Source of the DNA: Gnetum montanum
Taxonomy: Eukaryota; Streptophyta; Gnetopsida; Gnetales; Gnetaceae
Reading direction: 5' to 3'
DNA length: 64,000 nt
Assembly: GCA_015680685.1 (NCBI GenBank)
Contig: MNCI01008022.1
Location: 449,973 to 513,972, forward strand
Both the position numbers and the translations under genes were made by a program. The notes beneath the pieces were generated by a model. The model ran no database searches. It had not been told where the DNA came from and saw only the letters and a program-made list of their open reading frames with translations. Shown one piece after another: positions 13,227 to 25,087 of the stretch; position 1 is the first letter of the stretch, and every line of letters starts with the position of its first letter.

Positions 13227-14046
13227 TGATGAACTACGATATCGCGTCCACGATATCGTGTCCGCGATATCAGATCAACCATGCGATGTCGGATACCCGA
13301 TATTGCGGCCTACCTTCTTGCCTATAAATAAGAGGTGGCGCCCTTGGTCTCCACATTAGAAGTTAATCCCTTAGCCAAACTCTTGCCAATTTTTCCCTTA
13401 GAGTTAGAATTATTTCTATGTGCCTGCAGTAGGAGTCATAGAGTGAACAGATCTTTATTCGAGCATTGTGTACCTGAGCACACTTTGTGTACGACAATAA
13501 AGACGAACTTTATGATAAACCTTACAACATACAGAATAGATTAATTAGTGTTAATTATTATTTAATGCTTTCTTAGTTAATTAATGATTTCTCTCACCCT
13601 ACAACTCTCTTAGTTAAATACACTCAGTACGACCAGTTTGAGCATGCGTGTAGTGCTTGGTAACCCAGTAACAATTAGCGTTTGGTAATCCCAGCAGCGT
13701 TGCACTGGTTAAGGATGTGCATGGAAAGTGGGAACAGATACTGGTGTTAGGAGTAATTAGAACTTAGTTAATGAGTAGTTAAATTAGATTAGTCATTTAG
13801 TTATCTCTCTCCCTCTCCTTATTAGCGCAGGATTTATAAACACATAAAAACCATAAAAATCATATGCCTCAAGCTTACTTAACCATACAACTGTGACATA
13901 CAAGTAAGTTTGGGAAGGCAACGATTAACCAACCCGTTATCGTTCCACTAAGGTGCATAGGCACTTAGTCCTTGGAATTCAATCAGATCGTGCGTGAAAC
14001 GCTCGTATTTGTATGGTTGAGCGTAGGGGTACCTCGCCGCTCATCA
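13227..14046 (+). repeat. 5' LTR of element A
   Basis: Starts TGATGAAC and ends CTCATCA (TG...CA), 820 bp. It matches the 3' copy from 22031. U3 holds a TATA box (TATAAATA, 13323-13330) and U5/R a polyadenylation signal (AATAAA, 13496-13501). It starts with three GATATC sites 14 bp apart (13238, 13252, 13266) and a GATATT at 13299. Confidence 0.9.
13323..13330 (+). promoter_or_regulatory. LTR TATA box (element A)
   Basis: TATAAATA within cctataaataagagg, about 96 bp into the LTR. The same cctataaataagagg-type text is present in the LTR of E and, with changes, of D, supporting a U3 promoter. Confidence 0.6.
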
Positions 14047-14047
14047 T

Positions 14048-14065
14048 TGGCGCCGTTGCCGGGGG
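14048..14065 (+). other. Primer binding site, tRNA-Asp type (element A)
   Basis: TGGCGCCGTTGCCGGGG lies one base after the LTR and is complementary to the 3' end of plant tRNA-Asp (CCCCGGCAACGGCGCCA). Athila-type elements commonly use tRNA-Asp. Confidence 0.85.
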
Positions 14066-14225
14066 ACTTAGTTGTTTGTGCGCTAAGTAGAACTTAGGNC
14101 TGTCGCCTATTGCTTCTTGTGTTAGTCCTAGGTGGTGAAGTGCTTTTGTGCGAAGAAGAAGACATCTTGTCTTGTTCAGTGTGCNACAGGATGCACATGA
14201 CGTTGATCCGCCAATCCCTTAACAG

Positions 14226-15790
14226 TTTCGTATGATATACATTCATTCTGATGAATATGTACCTGACTTCACCTTTATTCTCCACCAAGACGAATAGCTG
14301 CATTGGCGTGACTTGGAAGGTAACATAGTGTTACCTCCCAACCATTCAATCCCAAGTATGCTTCTTCGTGCTCTCACACAAATAGGCATGCAACACTTAC
14401 ACGTAGAGTACATTGCGTAGGACTATGATTTGAGAGACTATCATCCCAAAAAAGTGCAACGTCAAAGGGATTTGCAACAAGAGAGACACCATAAGTCCTT
14501 GAAGGGAAAATGGTCTAAGGATGCCCCCACGTTTTAAGTGAGATTGAGGGTGATGAACCTGCCTAAGGTAGTCACCCACATAATGATGTTCCTCCCCTTG
14601 ACTTTGGCCAAGGGGTTGTGTATCCGAACCTTCATTCTACTATTCACAACCCAAGTGCTAATACCAACAAAGTATTCAAAAAAGGAACAAGGACACATGA
14701 CAAAGGTGGGCATTCTGATCGTAATCGCGATCGAGGCAAAGACCACCGAAGAGAAGGTAGTAGACACCGTCATGGTGGCGATTCTTCTTCTTCTTCACCT
14801 TCATAGTCTCCTTCACCCTCTCCTTCCATGTCCAGATGTAGCCATAGAGAAACAGATCATGAGGATAAGGGCAAAAAAAGTGGAAGTCATAGATGAGACA
14901 ACCAAGATAGAGGACAAGGGCACTCTAAGGAATCACGCCATAGAAGAAGGAAGAGTAGGGAACTGCGTAGGCATCATAGACGCTATGAACAAGACGATCA
15001 TGATGAACCCCTACTCACTACCAGAAGCATGCTAGACATAACTGAGGCTATGAGAGTTCCAACAAGGCACCAAAAAGATAGTAGGATCAAGAGGTTAGAC
15101 ATGAATAACATCCCATGATTTGAAGGGGGATATAACACTGATCCTTAAAATCACTTACAAGCATTTCATGATGCGTGTGCCTTGCAAAACATAGAAAACG
15201 AGTGGCAAAAGCTTAAGTTATTCCCATGATAAAAGAAGCTGAAAGCTGGTACTGGTCCTTAGAACTGGAATCCATTCATAGGTGGAGTACTATGTTAGAG
15301 TTATTCAATGATAAGTACCAAATGTACTCTCGGGTGTCTAACCTACGAAAGAAAATCCAAGGATGGAAACAAGGAAGTTATGAACCCTTGGATGTTGCCA
15401 TGGGCCACTATTATGCACTATTACATCGTTGTCCAGGCCATGGTTATTCGCAGCGGGATCAGCTACGCCATCTCGTAGATGGGCTTAGGCATGAAACAAG
15501 AAGAACCCTTGGGACCTATGCCCAAGGAAGGTTATCCGAGCTTAGGTCTCTTCAAATTCACAGACTACTGGAGCAAGTTGCTAAGGAAGAAGGTGAGCTA
15601 CGAAAGAGAGAGAGTGTGGAAGAATATAACCAAGATCCTTCCCTCCAGAAGAAGGGAGTAAGATTTTGTGAGGATGAGGAAGAGTCACCACTCGAAGAGA
15701 TGGTGAATAGGAAAACCTTGCCTATNATATAGATGATGATAGTGGATGTGAGATCTATCAATATGACCATCCTAAGGGATGTTGTCCTAT
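14226..15790 (+). pseudogene. gag of element A (broken)
   Basis: Homologous to the gag of elements D and E in the same order: an N-terminal block (HSDEYVPDFTFILHQDE-like), a Ser/Arg/His-rich linker from about 14650, then the core capsid-like region with ESWYWSLELESIHRWSTM and LLHRCPGHGYSQRDQLRHL (15230-15480), ending near the conserved YDHPKGCCP at about 15760-15786. It is broken by in-frame stops, frameshifts and three N. It would have coated and packaged element RNA; here it is a fossil. Confidence 0.8.
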
Positions 15791-16489
15791 GATCTCACAT
15801 TTGTAAGAGTTTGGGGTGTATGCACTTAGTCCACGTTTAAACAAATGGCAAACATCCCAACGGTTACCTTATCCCCAAGGTAACCCAAGGTAGTTCCACC
15901 AACCTTTAACGTATTATCCAAGTGGAACTCCACCACAACCAATTGAGAAACATCAATAGTGGCAGCACCCACAAGCATGGGGAATGCCACCACCAAGGAA
16001 AAAATATCCTTATTGGCAACCTGAACCATATGGATATTACATGCAAAATCCAATCTCTCCATGTGACTCTGTTGGTCACGTTACTCCCCAACATCACTAC
16101 CAAGCCTATGAGTACTATAGGACTCCCTCTTCTAGGGGTGACATTCCACAAGTGTACCATCCTTCCAATCTGACCACATCTCTGCCAACAATAGCTCCAT
16201 TACCACTTGCTCTAGCAATGCAAGGTGAACTCCCTGCTCAGCCACACCAATGCAATGCCACAAGGGCTGTTATCCTCAACCTACTGTTGGCTCTGACAAC
16301 CGTATGAAGAAAAGATCTTTCTTCAGAACCAACAGTCCAACTAAGCCTTTGCAACTCCAAGTGGCTAAGTCTTTGGACGCCTCCGTATCAACTAAAGCTT
16401 CAAAGCTCCCTTCAAACTTAACATCGCATTCAACGCATATGGTCATGTTAACACATGCTGTTACTGATTGGATCAAAGTTGATCACCTT

Positions 16490-19400
16490 CCCAGGAAATT
16501 CTCTGATCCGGGGAGTCCCCTAATATATCTACAAATCACTGGGAATGAGCCATGCAAAGCTCTCTTGGATTTAGGTTTCGATGTCAACCTAATATCTTAA
16601 GAAATGTATAAGGCCTGGAACCTACCCCCATTAAAAAAGAGTAATGTCCATTTAGAGTTAGCTGACTAGTCCATCACTGTTCCCTTGGGATTAGTGGAGG
16701 ACATTGTTACTACTATTTATGGGTGGTCGTATCCAGCTGACTTCTTGGTGATTCAAGTGAATAACAGTAAGGGAGACTTCCCAATCATAATGGGAAGGGC
16801 ATGGCTAAGCACTATCGATGCGTGCCTAGGTATTTGCCTTTCCTTAGAAATATCTAAGGAAAATACTCTTGGAAAGATTGAGAAGAAGAAGGTTCCATGC
16901 ATCGCATACAGTGACATAGGGTGCAATTACGTGCAGAGATCATGGGTTGTACAAAGTTTGACATTGCCTACATGCAATCAGTGTGCACAAATGATCAACA
17001 TACAAAGGTGCCTGTATGTAGCAGCCACACGACAAGAAGACACCTAGTGGCTGATAGTTGATCAAGAAAGCAGCTCACTTATATGCATGGAACTAAGGGT
17101 TTGACTTGCGCTTACATAGATAGCATTGATGCATTAGAGTAAGTCCACCACCAACTTCCCAATCCTAACTTAGAAAACATCAACTGGGGGGAGTTGAAAA
17201 TTCCTAAGAAATTTAAATAAGAGCCCCTAGAGCTAAGACCATTGCCCACCAGTATGGAATACACATTCCTTAAGAATGGAAAACTGGTAATCATCAACGT
17301 AAGACTTGCCCCACAACAAAAAGAGAGTTTGCTTAAGGTAATAAACAAGTGGTCAAAAGCCTTCGCCTGGTCATATTTGGAATTAATTGGAATAGATCCT
17401 AGGATATGCTAACATAGAATTTACACTGACTCCTCCATGAAGCCTCGAAAACAACCATAGAGGCGATTGAACCCAAATTTGAAGCAAGTAGTAAAAGAAG
17501 AAATCGAACATCTTCTAAAGGTTGGGTTCATATACCCCATTGCTGATAGCAAATGGCTTAGCCCCTTAGTAATCGTGCCTAAAAAGGGAGGCAAATGAAG
17601 GGTGTACATAGATTTTAGGTTGCTAAACATGGCAACATTCAAGGATCACTTTTCATTGCCATTTGTTAACCCAGTCTTAGACACAATCACAGGGCATCGC
17701 TATTATAGTTTTTTGGATGGCTATAGCGGATACAACCAAATACAAATAGCCCTAGATGACCAAGCCAAAACTATGTTCACTAGTCCTTGGGGAACGTTTG
17801 CATACAAAAAAATGCTGTTTGGCTTATGCAATGCCCCTGCAACATTTCAACACTTAGTTCTAAGCATATTCCAGCAGTAGATAGGAAATGGTGTGGAAGT
17901 TTTTATGGATGACTTCTCCACTTATGGAGCAAGCTTTGATCAAGCCTTGGACCAATTAGAACAAGTGCTGAAAAGATGTGTAGAAACTAATTTGAGGCTC
18001 AATTGGCAAAAAAGCCATTTGATGGTCCAAGAAGGCGTAGTACTTAGGCATAACATTTCACATGCAGAGATAGAGGTAGACCCTAAGAAAATCAAAGTCA
18101 TCTAAGAAATCACCCATCAATTGGAAACTGTCAAAGACATTCGGTCATTCCTTGGACACACTGGCTACTATAGGATATTCATAGAGAGCTTTTCGAAGAT
18201 TGCCAAACCATTGGTAGAGTTAAAAAAAAGGACATACCCTTCGAGTAGACCAAGGAATGCGAACTAGCTTTCCAAACTTTGAAGCAAAAGTTGGTAGAAA
18301 CACTCATTCTACAAGCTCCTGACTGGTCCAGGTCGTTCCATGTCATGATTGATGCATCCAACTATGCCTTAGGAGCTATACTTACATAATTAGATGATCA
18401 GAAATGCCCTTATTACATCCACTGTGCAAGTAGAAGTATAGCTAGTGCACAACTTAACTACACTACTATAGAAAAAGAATTAATGGTTGTAGTGTTTGCA
18501 CTAGAAAAATTTAGGCACTCTGTATTGGGGTACAAAGTATTCATACAAATAGATCATAGTGCAATCTGGTTTCTCATGAATAAGCCAATGGTAAGCCCCC
18601 GTATTATACAATGGTTGGTAATCCTACAAGAGTTCGATCTAACGATGATCGATCATAAAGGCACCAAGAATGTAGTTGCTAACCATTTATCTCGATTGTG
18701 CTAGGATAGCAAAGAGGATGAGTATCCAATTTCAAATCATTTCCCTGATGAGTTCCTCTTTACTTGTGTAGTGAATAACCAATCACCCACGGAGAAAAAC
18801 TAGTATAGTAGCATTCTTACTTATCTCCTTACCCAACAAACACCATAAGAGCTAGACCTTAAGAAGAAACAACAGTTTCTTCATAGAGCCAAGTACTTTA
18901 TGGAAATCAATGGACAACTTTACAAAGTATGTCCCAATGGTTTGGTTCGATGGTGTGTTCCCAATAGAGATCAATTGAGAGTTCTCCAAGATGCTCATGA
19001 GGGCCCTTGTGGGGGTCATTATGGAAGGAGATGAATGGCCATCAAGATCCTGTTTGTAGGGTATTATTGGCCTACCTTATTCAGGGACATCCATCACTTT
19101 GTCCAATCTTGTGGATGCTGTCAACGTGATGGGGGAATGACTGCTAGAATGGAGGGTCCGCAACAATGGATTCAACCATTAGAACCCTTCGACATTTGGG
19201 GAATTGATTTCATGGGGCCCATTACACCAATGTCCAATGGAAAGGCTTACATCATAGTTATTGTAGACTACTTAACAAAATGGGTTGAAGTAGCTACCGT
19301 TAAAGATTGCACATCATCTACAGCTGCATGATTTGTTTAACAACAAGTTGTCAACAGGTTTGGTGTGCCGCGTGCACTTATCTCAGATAATGGAACACAC

Positions 19401-20157
19401 TTCATAGGTGCAACTTTTCGGAAGTTAATGCAACGCTTAGGGGTTGAGCACAAATTGACTACACCATATCACCCCCAAGTAAATAGTCAAGCAGAGGTCA
19501 CCAATATAGGGAGATTACTAAGATACTAACTAGAACCATTAGCAAGTATAGGTGAGATTGGAGCACTAAATTGAATGATGCTCCTTGGGCATACGGCTCC
19601 ACATGGAAACTCCCTATAGGCTACTCTCCCTACAAGTTAGTGTATGGAAAACTTCCAATGCTCCCTATCCAAACTGATCTCCGTACACTAGCCACGGTGT
19701 GTGACCTCAACCTTGACCTTGATCTAGCACAAAAATAAAGGTTGATGACTCTTAACTTGCTAGATGAGAACCGACTAGTTGCCCTGTCATCTAATGAGTT
19801 GCAAAAGGCATTTAATAAACAACATCATGACCTGGAAATTAGGAAAGTTGAGTATCAGCTAGGAGAAAAGGTTCTCTATTGGAACCCCACACATGTGTCA
19901 CAACGTACTAAATTTCAAACACTGTGGGATAGACCTTACATTATCTATGCCACTTTCCCTTCAAGAGCCATGACCATATATAAACCTGAGAGCCTAGATA
20001 AGAGACTATTAGTCAACGTGAAACAAACAAAACCTTTCCATGAGTTTAGAATGGCCAGAACATATGATACCTTTGTAGGTGGAAAACCTTGCTCATTATT
20101 TTGGATCTCCTCCTTCCAACTCAGTCATGGGGGAGATGGCCACCTCGCTAATCATTG
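16490..20157 (+). pseudogene. pol of element A: protease, RT, RNase H, integrase (broken)
   Basis: Protease remnant near 16560 (ALLDLGFDVNLIS; the catalytic D-S/T-G reads DLG) and a downstream PIIMGRAWLS block. RT spans about 17460-18110, with KDHFSLPF, FLDGYSGYNQIQIA, FGLCNAPATFQH and an intact FMDD at 17905-17916. RNase H spans about 18320-18700 (DASNYALGA, TIEKELMVVVFALEKF, DHSA). Integrase spans about 18960-19700 with an HHCC-like finger (AHEGPCGGHY...CGCCQRDGG), IDFMGPI and SDNGTHF. The C-terminal region (RPYIIYATFPS) is at 19742-20157. Successive parts lie in different frames and carry TAG/TGA/TAA stops, e.g. TGA at 17596-17598 where D has TGG. Confidence 0.85.
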
Positions 20158-22022
20158 AAAGCCCTCAACTCTTTCTAAATTTTTGTTACATTTTTTTTGC
20201 ACATTTTTGTTTTGCAAATTTCTTTAATCTTTCTTGTTTTTGTTTTACACCATCGTTCATATTTTTACCATTTCTTTGTATGATTACTTTATTTTGTTCA
20301 TCACCCAATAAGTGTTCATGATAGTGGCATGAATAATATCATATTGATTACTAATGTTTGGATTTTACCTTTGAAGTATGATGTTGATACTAAGGTATAG
20401 TTTTTTGATTAAATAGGCAATGAGTCCACGTTGTTCATACATTCATAAAATCCTATGGTCTCCCTTGGCTTGGAACTGTACAGTCCCTTTCTCTAATAAA
20501 ACTATTAACGAATTGGTGGTTGGGTATTTCTCAAACTAAGGAAGGACTCAAAGGATGAAAAGGGTGTGAATTCAAAGGGATTAGATGCATTTGTGCTAGC
20601 TATTCTCTTGAGTTCTTGGATGCTTCTTCCTTAGGTTTTTTGCCATTCTAACCATTCATCAAATCATCGGAAGTTGAGTACATAAAAATAAGTCTTTGCA
20701 TGGTGTGGTTCTCACACGAAAAAAAAGGAGAAAAGAGAAAAAGGTGAGAATTCAAATTGGACTACACACACTGGTTATGGCACTGGAAAGACATGTTACC
20801 CATGCCTGAAGGTTCCCTCTAACTAAGGCCCTTTCTCGCTTCCTGGTTTTCCATCTCGCTCTCCTCAGAATGGTGGTGCCTTTTGTAGAGGCATTCTTAT
20901 TGCTTCAAGAGGATGGGTTGGTCAAATGTGTGGATGCGAGGTCACTGAATGTGGTTTGTTGAGCCTAGATTTGGAATGAGCTCTACTCAATCACATTAAT
21001 CATGAAACACACAAGGGACTTTACACAACCTTGTTCTTGGGTTTCCATTCCATTCTCTCCTCTCCACCTTTCTTTTTCCATTTCCCACCTCATTACCAAT
21101 TTTATCATTAGTTTGTATATTGGTTGATGCATTGTTCTTCCTTGGTAATTTCTTGTGGGTAAGTTTTTAACTCTTTCTTCCCAATCACATTCCTAGAGCA
21201 TACAGACTCTTTAGTTTGTGGGTCTGTCAGGGCATCAAGGGCATGAGCCTGCTTTGGGGAGGACCCACTGACATTCCTTTTTGGTGCATTTGTTAACTTC
21301 TTTTCCTTAAACATTTCCTGCAATCAAAAATTTTTGTTTCATCCCCATCCATGACATCCATTTTATTGGCATTGCCATTGTTACTTTTTCTCCACCTTTC
21401 TTATTCCTTATCTTTTTCCACCCTATCGCTACTAGAGGTTTGCTCTTAGTCACAGGGGCCTAGGCACAAAATTTTTCAATGTTTCCTAACACCTACACCT
21501 TAGGTAGTCACCAATGTTAAAACTCCAGAATCAGTATCTGCCATAACCACAACTCAGCCAATGCACTTTACATTGAGGCAAGGTATCAACTGCATTGTGA
21601 TTTATCTACCCTCGCTCATTTGTGACTTTGTTGTGTGTGCAGATGGTAATCATACAACAATGGACTGGGCTTGGAGGAAACACTCAGGATGGACTAGAAC
21701 TGGAACGTTTATGAAAGGAGCAAGATGGTGGCGTGGCTATGGATAAAAAACGAAAGGCAAAATCTTGGCATCGACAACAACACGTCTTCTTATTTCTCTC
21801 TCTCCTTCTCTTCCAGTTGCCAAATAAGGCTGGATGTCATTTATGTATAGTGTTCACTTTTGTGGTCATGAACACTAATGCTGTCATGTATTGTATTGTT
21901 GATCCGTTCACTGGGCACGTTGAGTCTGTCACCCCGCTCCACTGTTAATGGTCATTCAGTCAATAATCCCATACCTTTCCAATATTTTGTAAGGAACTCG
22001 AGGATGAGTTTTCATTTAGTCA
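20158..22022 (+). other. Noncoding 3' region of element A
   Basis: A T-rich stretch (20180-20300) is followed by blocks shared with D and, inverted, with B (for example gcatggtgtggttctcac and gttatggcactggaaagacatgttaccc). No coding frame of substance is seen. The space corresponds to where D holds its long third reading frame. Confidence 0.6.
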
Positions 22023-22030
22023 TGGGGGTA
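22023..22030 (+). other. Polypurine tract of element A
   Basis: tgggggta sits directly before the 3' LTR start TGATGAAC. The same gggggta precedes the 3' LTR of D, so this is the likely plus-strand priming site. Confidence 0.6.
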
Positions 22031-22646
22031 TGATGAACTGCGATATTGCGTCCACAATATCACGTCCGTGATATTGGATCAACCATGCGATGTCGAATAC
22101 CCGATATCATGGCCTACCTCCTTGCCTATAAGTAAGAGGTGGCACCCTTGGTCACCACATTAGAAGTTAATCCCTTAGCCAAACTCTTGCCAATTTTTCC
22201 CTCTAGAGTTAGAATTATTTCTACGTGCTCGCAGTAGGAGTCATAGAGTGAACGGATCTTTATTCGAGCATTGTGTACCTGAGCACACTTTTTGTACGAC
22301 AATAAAGACGAACTTTATGATAAACCTTGCAGCATACAAAATAGATTAATTAGTGTTAATTATTATTTAATGCTTTCCTAGTTAATTAGTGAATTCTCTC
22401 ACCCTACATCTCTCTTAGTTAAACACGCTTAGTACGACTGCTTTGAGCATGCGTGTAGTGCTTGGTAACCTAGTAACGATTAGTGTTTGGTAATCCCATC
22501 AGCGTTGCACTGGTTCAGGATGTGTACGACAAGTGGGAATGTATACTGGTGTTAGGAGTAATTAGAACTTAGTTAATGAGTAGTTAAATTAGATTAGTCA
22601 TTTAGTTATCTCTCTCCATCTCCTTATTAGTACAGGATTTATAAAC
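22031..22646 (+). repeat. 3' LTR of element A, truncated
   Basis: Matches the 5' LTR from its TGATGAAC start to ggatttataaac, then stops about 205 bp short of the expected CTCATCA end. The break joins directly to old LTR H sequence with the three shared bases AAC at the join. GATATC sites of the 5' LTR appear as GATATT or AATATC here, fitting C-to-T decay. Confidence 0.85.
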
Positions 22647-23094
22647 TACTTGGTTACCAAACTAGTATACTGTTGGGTGTACCAAGTATCTAATTGTTGG
22701 GATTACCAAGCTAGTATGAGTTTAATGCTCGAGATCACATCATACTCATTCCACCATTAATTATTGTGCAATGAAATGTAAATTTTATTAGAAAGAAAAC
22801 AAGAAAATAACAATGACAATTAAATGTAAGAAATAAAAATCTAATGTAAGTCAAAGTTATTCTAAATTTAGTATTTCATGCTTAGGTAAAATACATTGAG
22901 TGATAATCATTTTATTATGGGAAAGGTATCTCTTAGCTCACTCATTACTAGGTTTATACCATATTTACTTTAGCTAATATTTTCACATACTAAGCTACTT
23001 CTTTACCTTTTTAGTTCATGAGATTAACATGGAAGTTCAAGAAATAGATTTTTATGGTTGAATAATGTATTCAACAAGGCTTAAACTCTTATCA
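22644..23094 (-). repeat. Second copy of part of old LTR H, without element A inside
   Basis: 22644-23078 matches 12796-13226 with about 13 substitutions and two small indels (about 3%). It runs through the A insertion point without interruption: acaag at 23074-23078 continues into gcttaaactcttatca, where the 5' copy has element A. The TCTTATCA end at 23087-23094 resembles the outer end of the B LTR. See findings for what this implies. Confidence 0.8.
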
Positions 23095-23099
23095 AGAAG

Positions 23100-24000
23100 A
23101 AAAAGATGCTTTGCAAGGCACAAAAGCCTTGTTGTGTGTGGATTATCTACTAATATTAATAATGTATTGCTATCTTGCATTTCAAATTGATTGATGGAAG
23201 TTCATTAATTAAGTTATTTATTGAAATTTGGACAACCGAAGCTCAAGCAGTCAACTCTATAGTAATCCTTATCTTTTAGAAACATCGATGTTTTAAAGTG
23301 GTTTATCCAAATTTTCTTTCACTTGGACATTGTCCAATTCTTTGTTATTTTCACATGGCTATAAAAATAAGGCTACTTAGATGATAGTTAGGTAATTTGC
23401 TTTACAACTTGGAGGTTGTAGGTTTGATGTCAAACCTCAAATTTTATGAGGGTGGTTCCATGAAGGATGATTGTGACTACAAAACAAGCTTAAAAACTTG
23501 TTATAAAGAAGGTTTTACATAGATGATAAAATGAGGCACAAATACAAAAAAAGCTTCAATTTTACTAAGAAAATATTAGAGGTAGAAAACATGTTGAAAC
23601 AAAATATCTACATGCAACAATTCCAATATCCATGCAAGCACTAATTAGTAGAGTAAGAATGGGATCAAACCATCTCCAAGTTGAAATTAGAAGATGGAAC
23701 AATGAGCAGCATGAAGACAAAGTATGCGAATTGTGTTTATTGGTAGTAGAAGAAGATGAGCAACATGTATTATTAGAATGTTATGGAATAGATTTTTTTA
23801 GGAGAAAATGACAAATCTCTAGTTGGTCTTTGTATAAATTGTTCAAGTTACTAGTGTTAGTTCTAGAAAATTATATAAAAGACATGTCCTAGTTACATGA
23901 ATATTGGACACATCTATTGTAATTATGATTTATTGCAATTGATGTATTTTGCACAAGTTCATTTGTTTGATAGATCCTTTAGGTCTACATAGATGTAATA
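23100..24000 (+). mobile_element. Non-LTR (LINE) retrotransposon remnant, 3' part
   Basis: An open stretch at 23635-23800 reads ISRVRMGSNHLQVEIRRW and then DKVCELCLLVVEEDEQHVL-LEC. This matches the zinc-binding segment C-terminal to non-LTR reverse transcriptases (C-x2-C ... H-x4-C). Upstream text is too decayed for confident RT motifs. After the domain the sequence becomes AT-rich, with no clear poly(A) tail. Confidence 0.55.
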
Positions 24001-24024
24001 AAATATCAGCATAAGTTATTTTAG

Positions 24025-24115
24025 GTCCTATAAATTTTTTTAGCTATATATGTATGTATGTATACATATACCTATATATGTATGTGTGTATATATGTTGG
24101 TTGAATTTTTTTTCT
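24025..24115. repeat. TATG/TA microsatellite
   Basis: Alternating tatatatgtatgtatgta and tatgtgtgtatatatg units; simple repeat, no coding. Confidence 0.7.
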
Positions 24116-24369
24116 TTTTCGAATAAATAAAATCCTAGAATTGATTTACTAATAATTAATTTTTATGTTGAAAAAAAAATCAAAATCAATGTTAAATAGT
24201 TCTTTCCATGGTAGTTATTTAGCCTATATAAAAGGGTTGCTACATCACTATTCTATAAAAGCTACCACAAGAAAGACTAGAAAAGACATGGTAAAAAATA
24301 ATTGAAGATGATTTGGAGAAATTGCAAATAAAAAAAGATCTCACCCTTCATAGAGATGAATGGTGAAAA

Positions 24370-24425
24370 AGAACTTGTGTAGCTAAGCCCATTTTGTTGG
24401 GATAAGGCTAGGATGATGATGATTG
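24370..24425 (+). repeat. SINE-like 3' tail
   Basis: ttttgttgggataaggctag followed by gatgatgatgat, matching the tail at 7218-7264 in the ACX intron. No tRNA-like head is evident close upstream. Confidence 0.45.
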
Positions 24426-24429
24426 GCCA

Positions 24430-24950
24430 AGTCATTACATATCTCTAATAATTCACATGAAAAAGTTTATCTCTTAGCTTAGCATTTTAATGATAATTAT
24501 TTATTTTACACCAATACATACCCAGTAGTTTAGCATTATGATATATATCTATTATTTGACCAAGAGAATCCTTTTCTTTTACAAATTAATCAAATGCTAA
24601 AATTGATTTAGTAAAAATTTATTTTTATGTTGGAAAAAGAAAATCAAAACTAGTGTAAATTCTCCCATAATAATTCCTATGAAAAAGTACATCTCTTGGC
24701 CCAACTTTATGTCTATAATTTTTTCTTTCTGTGATAAAGTACAACCAATACATACCTATAATAATTCTCCTACAAAAGTTCATCTCTTGGCCTAGCATTA
24801 TGATGATATTTTGTGATAAAGTCCAACCAATCTCACTAATACATACCCATCATACTTCCTAGAAAAAACTCTCTTGATGAAGCTTTACGAAGATAAATAT
24901 TTATTTTCCATGACAAAGTCCAACTTCTTGGCCAAAATGAAAATTGTTTG
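24430..24950. repeat. Degenerate tandem repeat, about 110-bp unit
   Basis: Related phrases recur: gaaaaagtttatctcttagc, gaaaaagtacatctcttggc, caaaagttcatctcttggcc, and gataaagtccaaccaat / gataaagtacaaccaat / gacaaagtccaac. No coding. Confidence 0.5.
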
Positions 24951-25087
24951 TTATTTTGGATACTATAGATTTTTCATTCAATCAACTTGTTTCTATTTTG
25001 AAAATTTAGTGTTGCTCAATTACTAATGCAATGGAAAGGTTGCTATATTGTTCACCATATATAGTTCAAAAAGTATGGATTTACCTC

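Larger units (their letters stand above)
13227..22646 (+). mobile_element. Ty3/gypsy Athila/Tat-like retrotransposon A (decayed, 3' LTR truncated)
   Basis: In order: 5' LTR 13227-14046, tRNA-Asp-type primer site, gag, protease, reverse transcriptase, RNase H, integrase with C-terminal GPY-like region, about 1.9 kb of noncoding DNA, polypurine tract, and a 3' LTR cut short at 22646. The RT text (LNPNLKQVVKEEIEHLL, FLDGYSGYNQI, FMDDFSTYG) is of the Athila/Tat kind, and no chromodomain is seen. The LTRs differ at roughly 7% of sites by eye, so the insertion is old. Coding regions carry many stops and frameshifts; the copy is inactive. It lacks the extra 3' reading frame present in element D. Confidence 0.9.
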
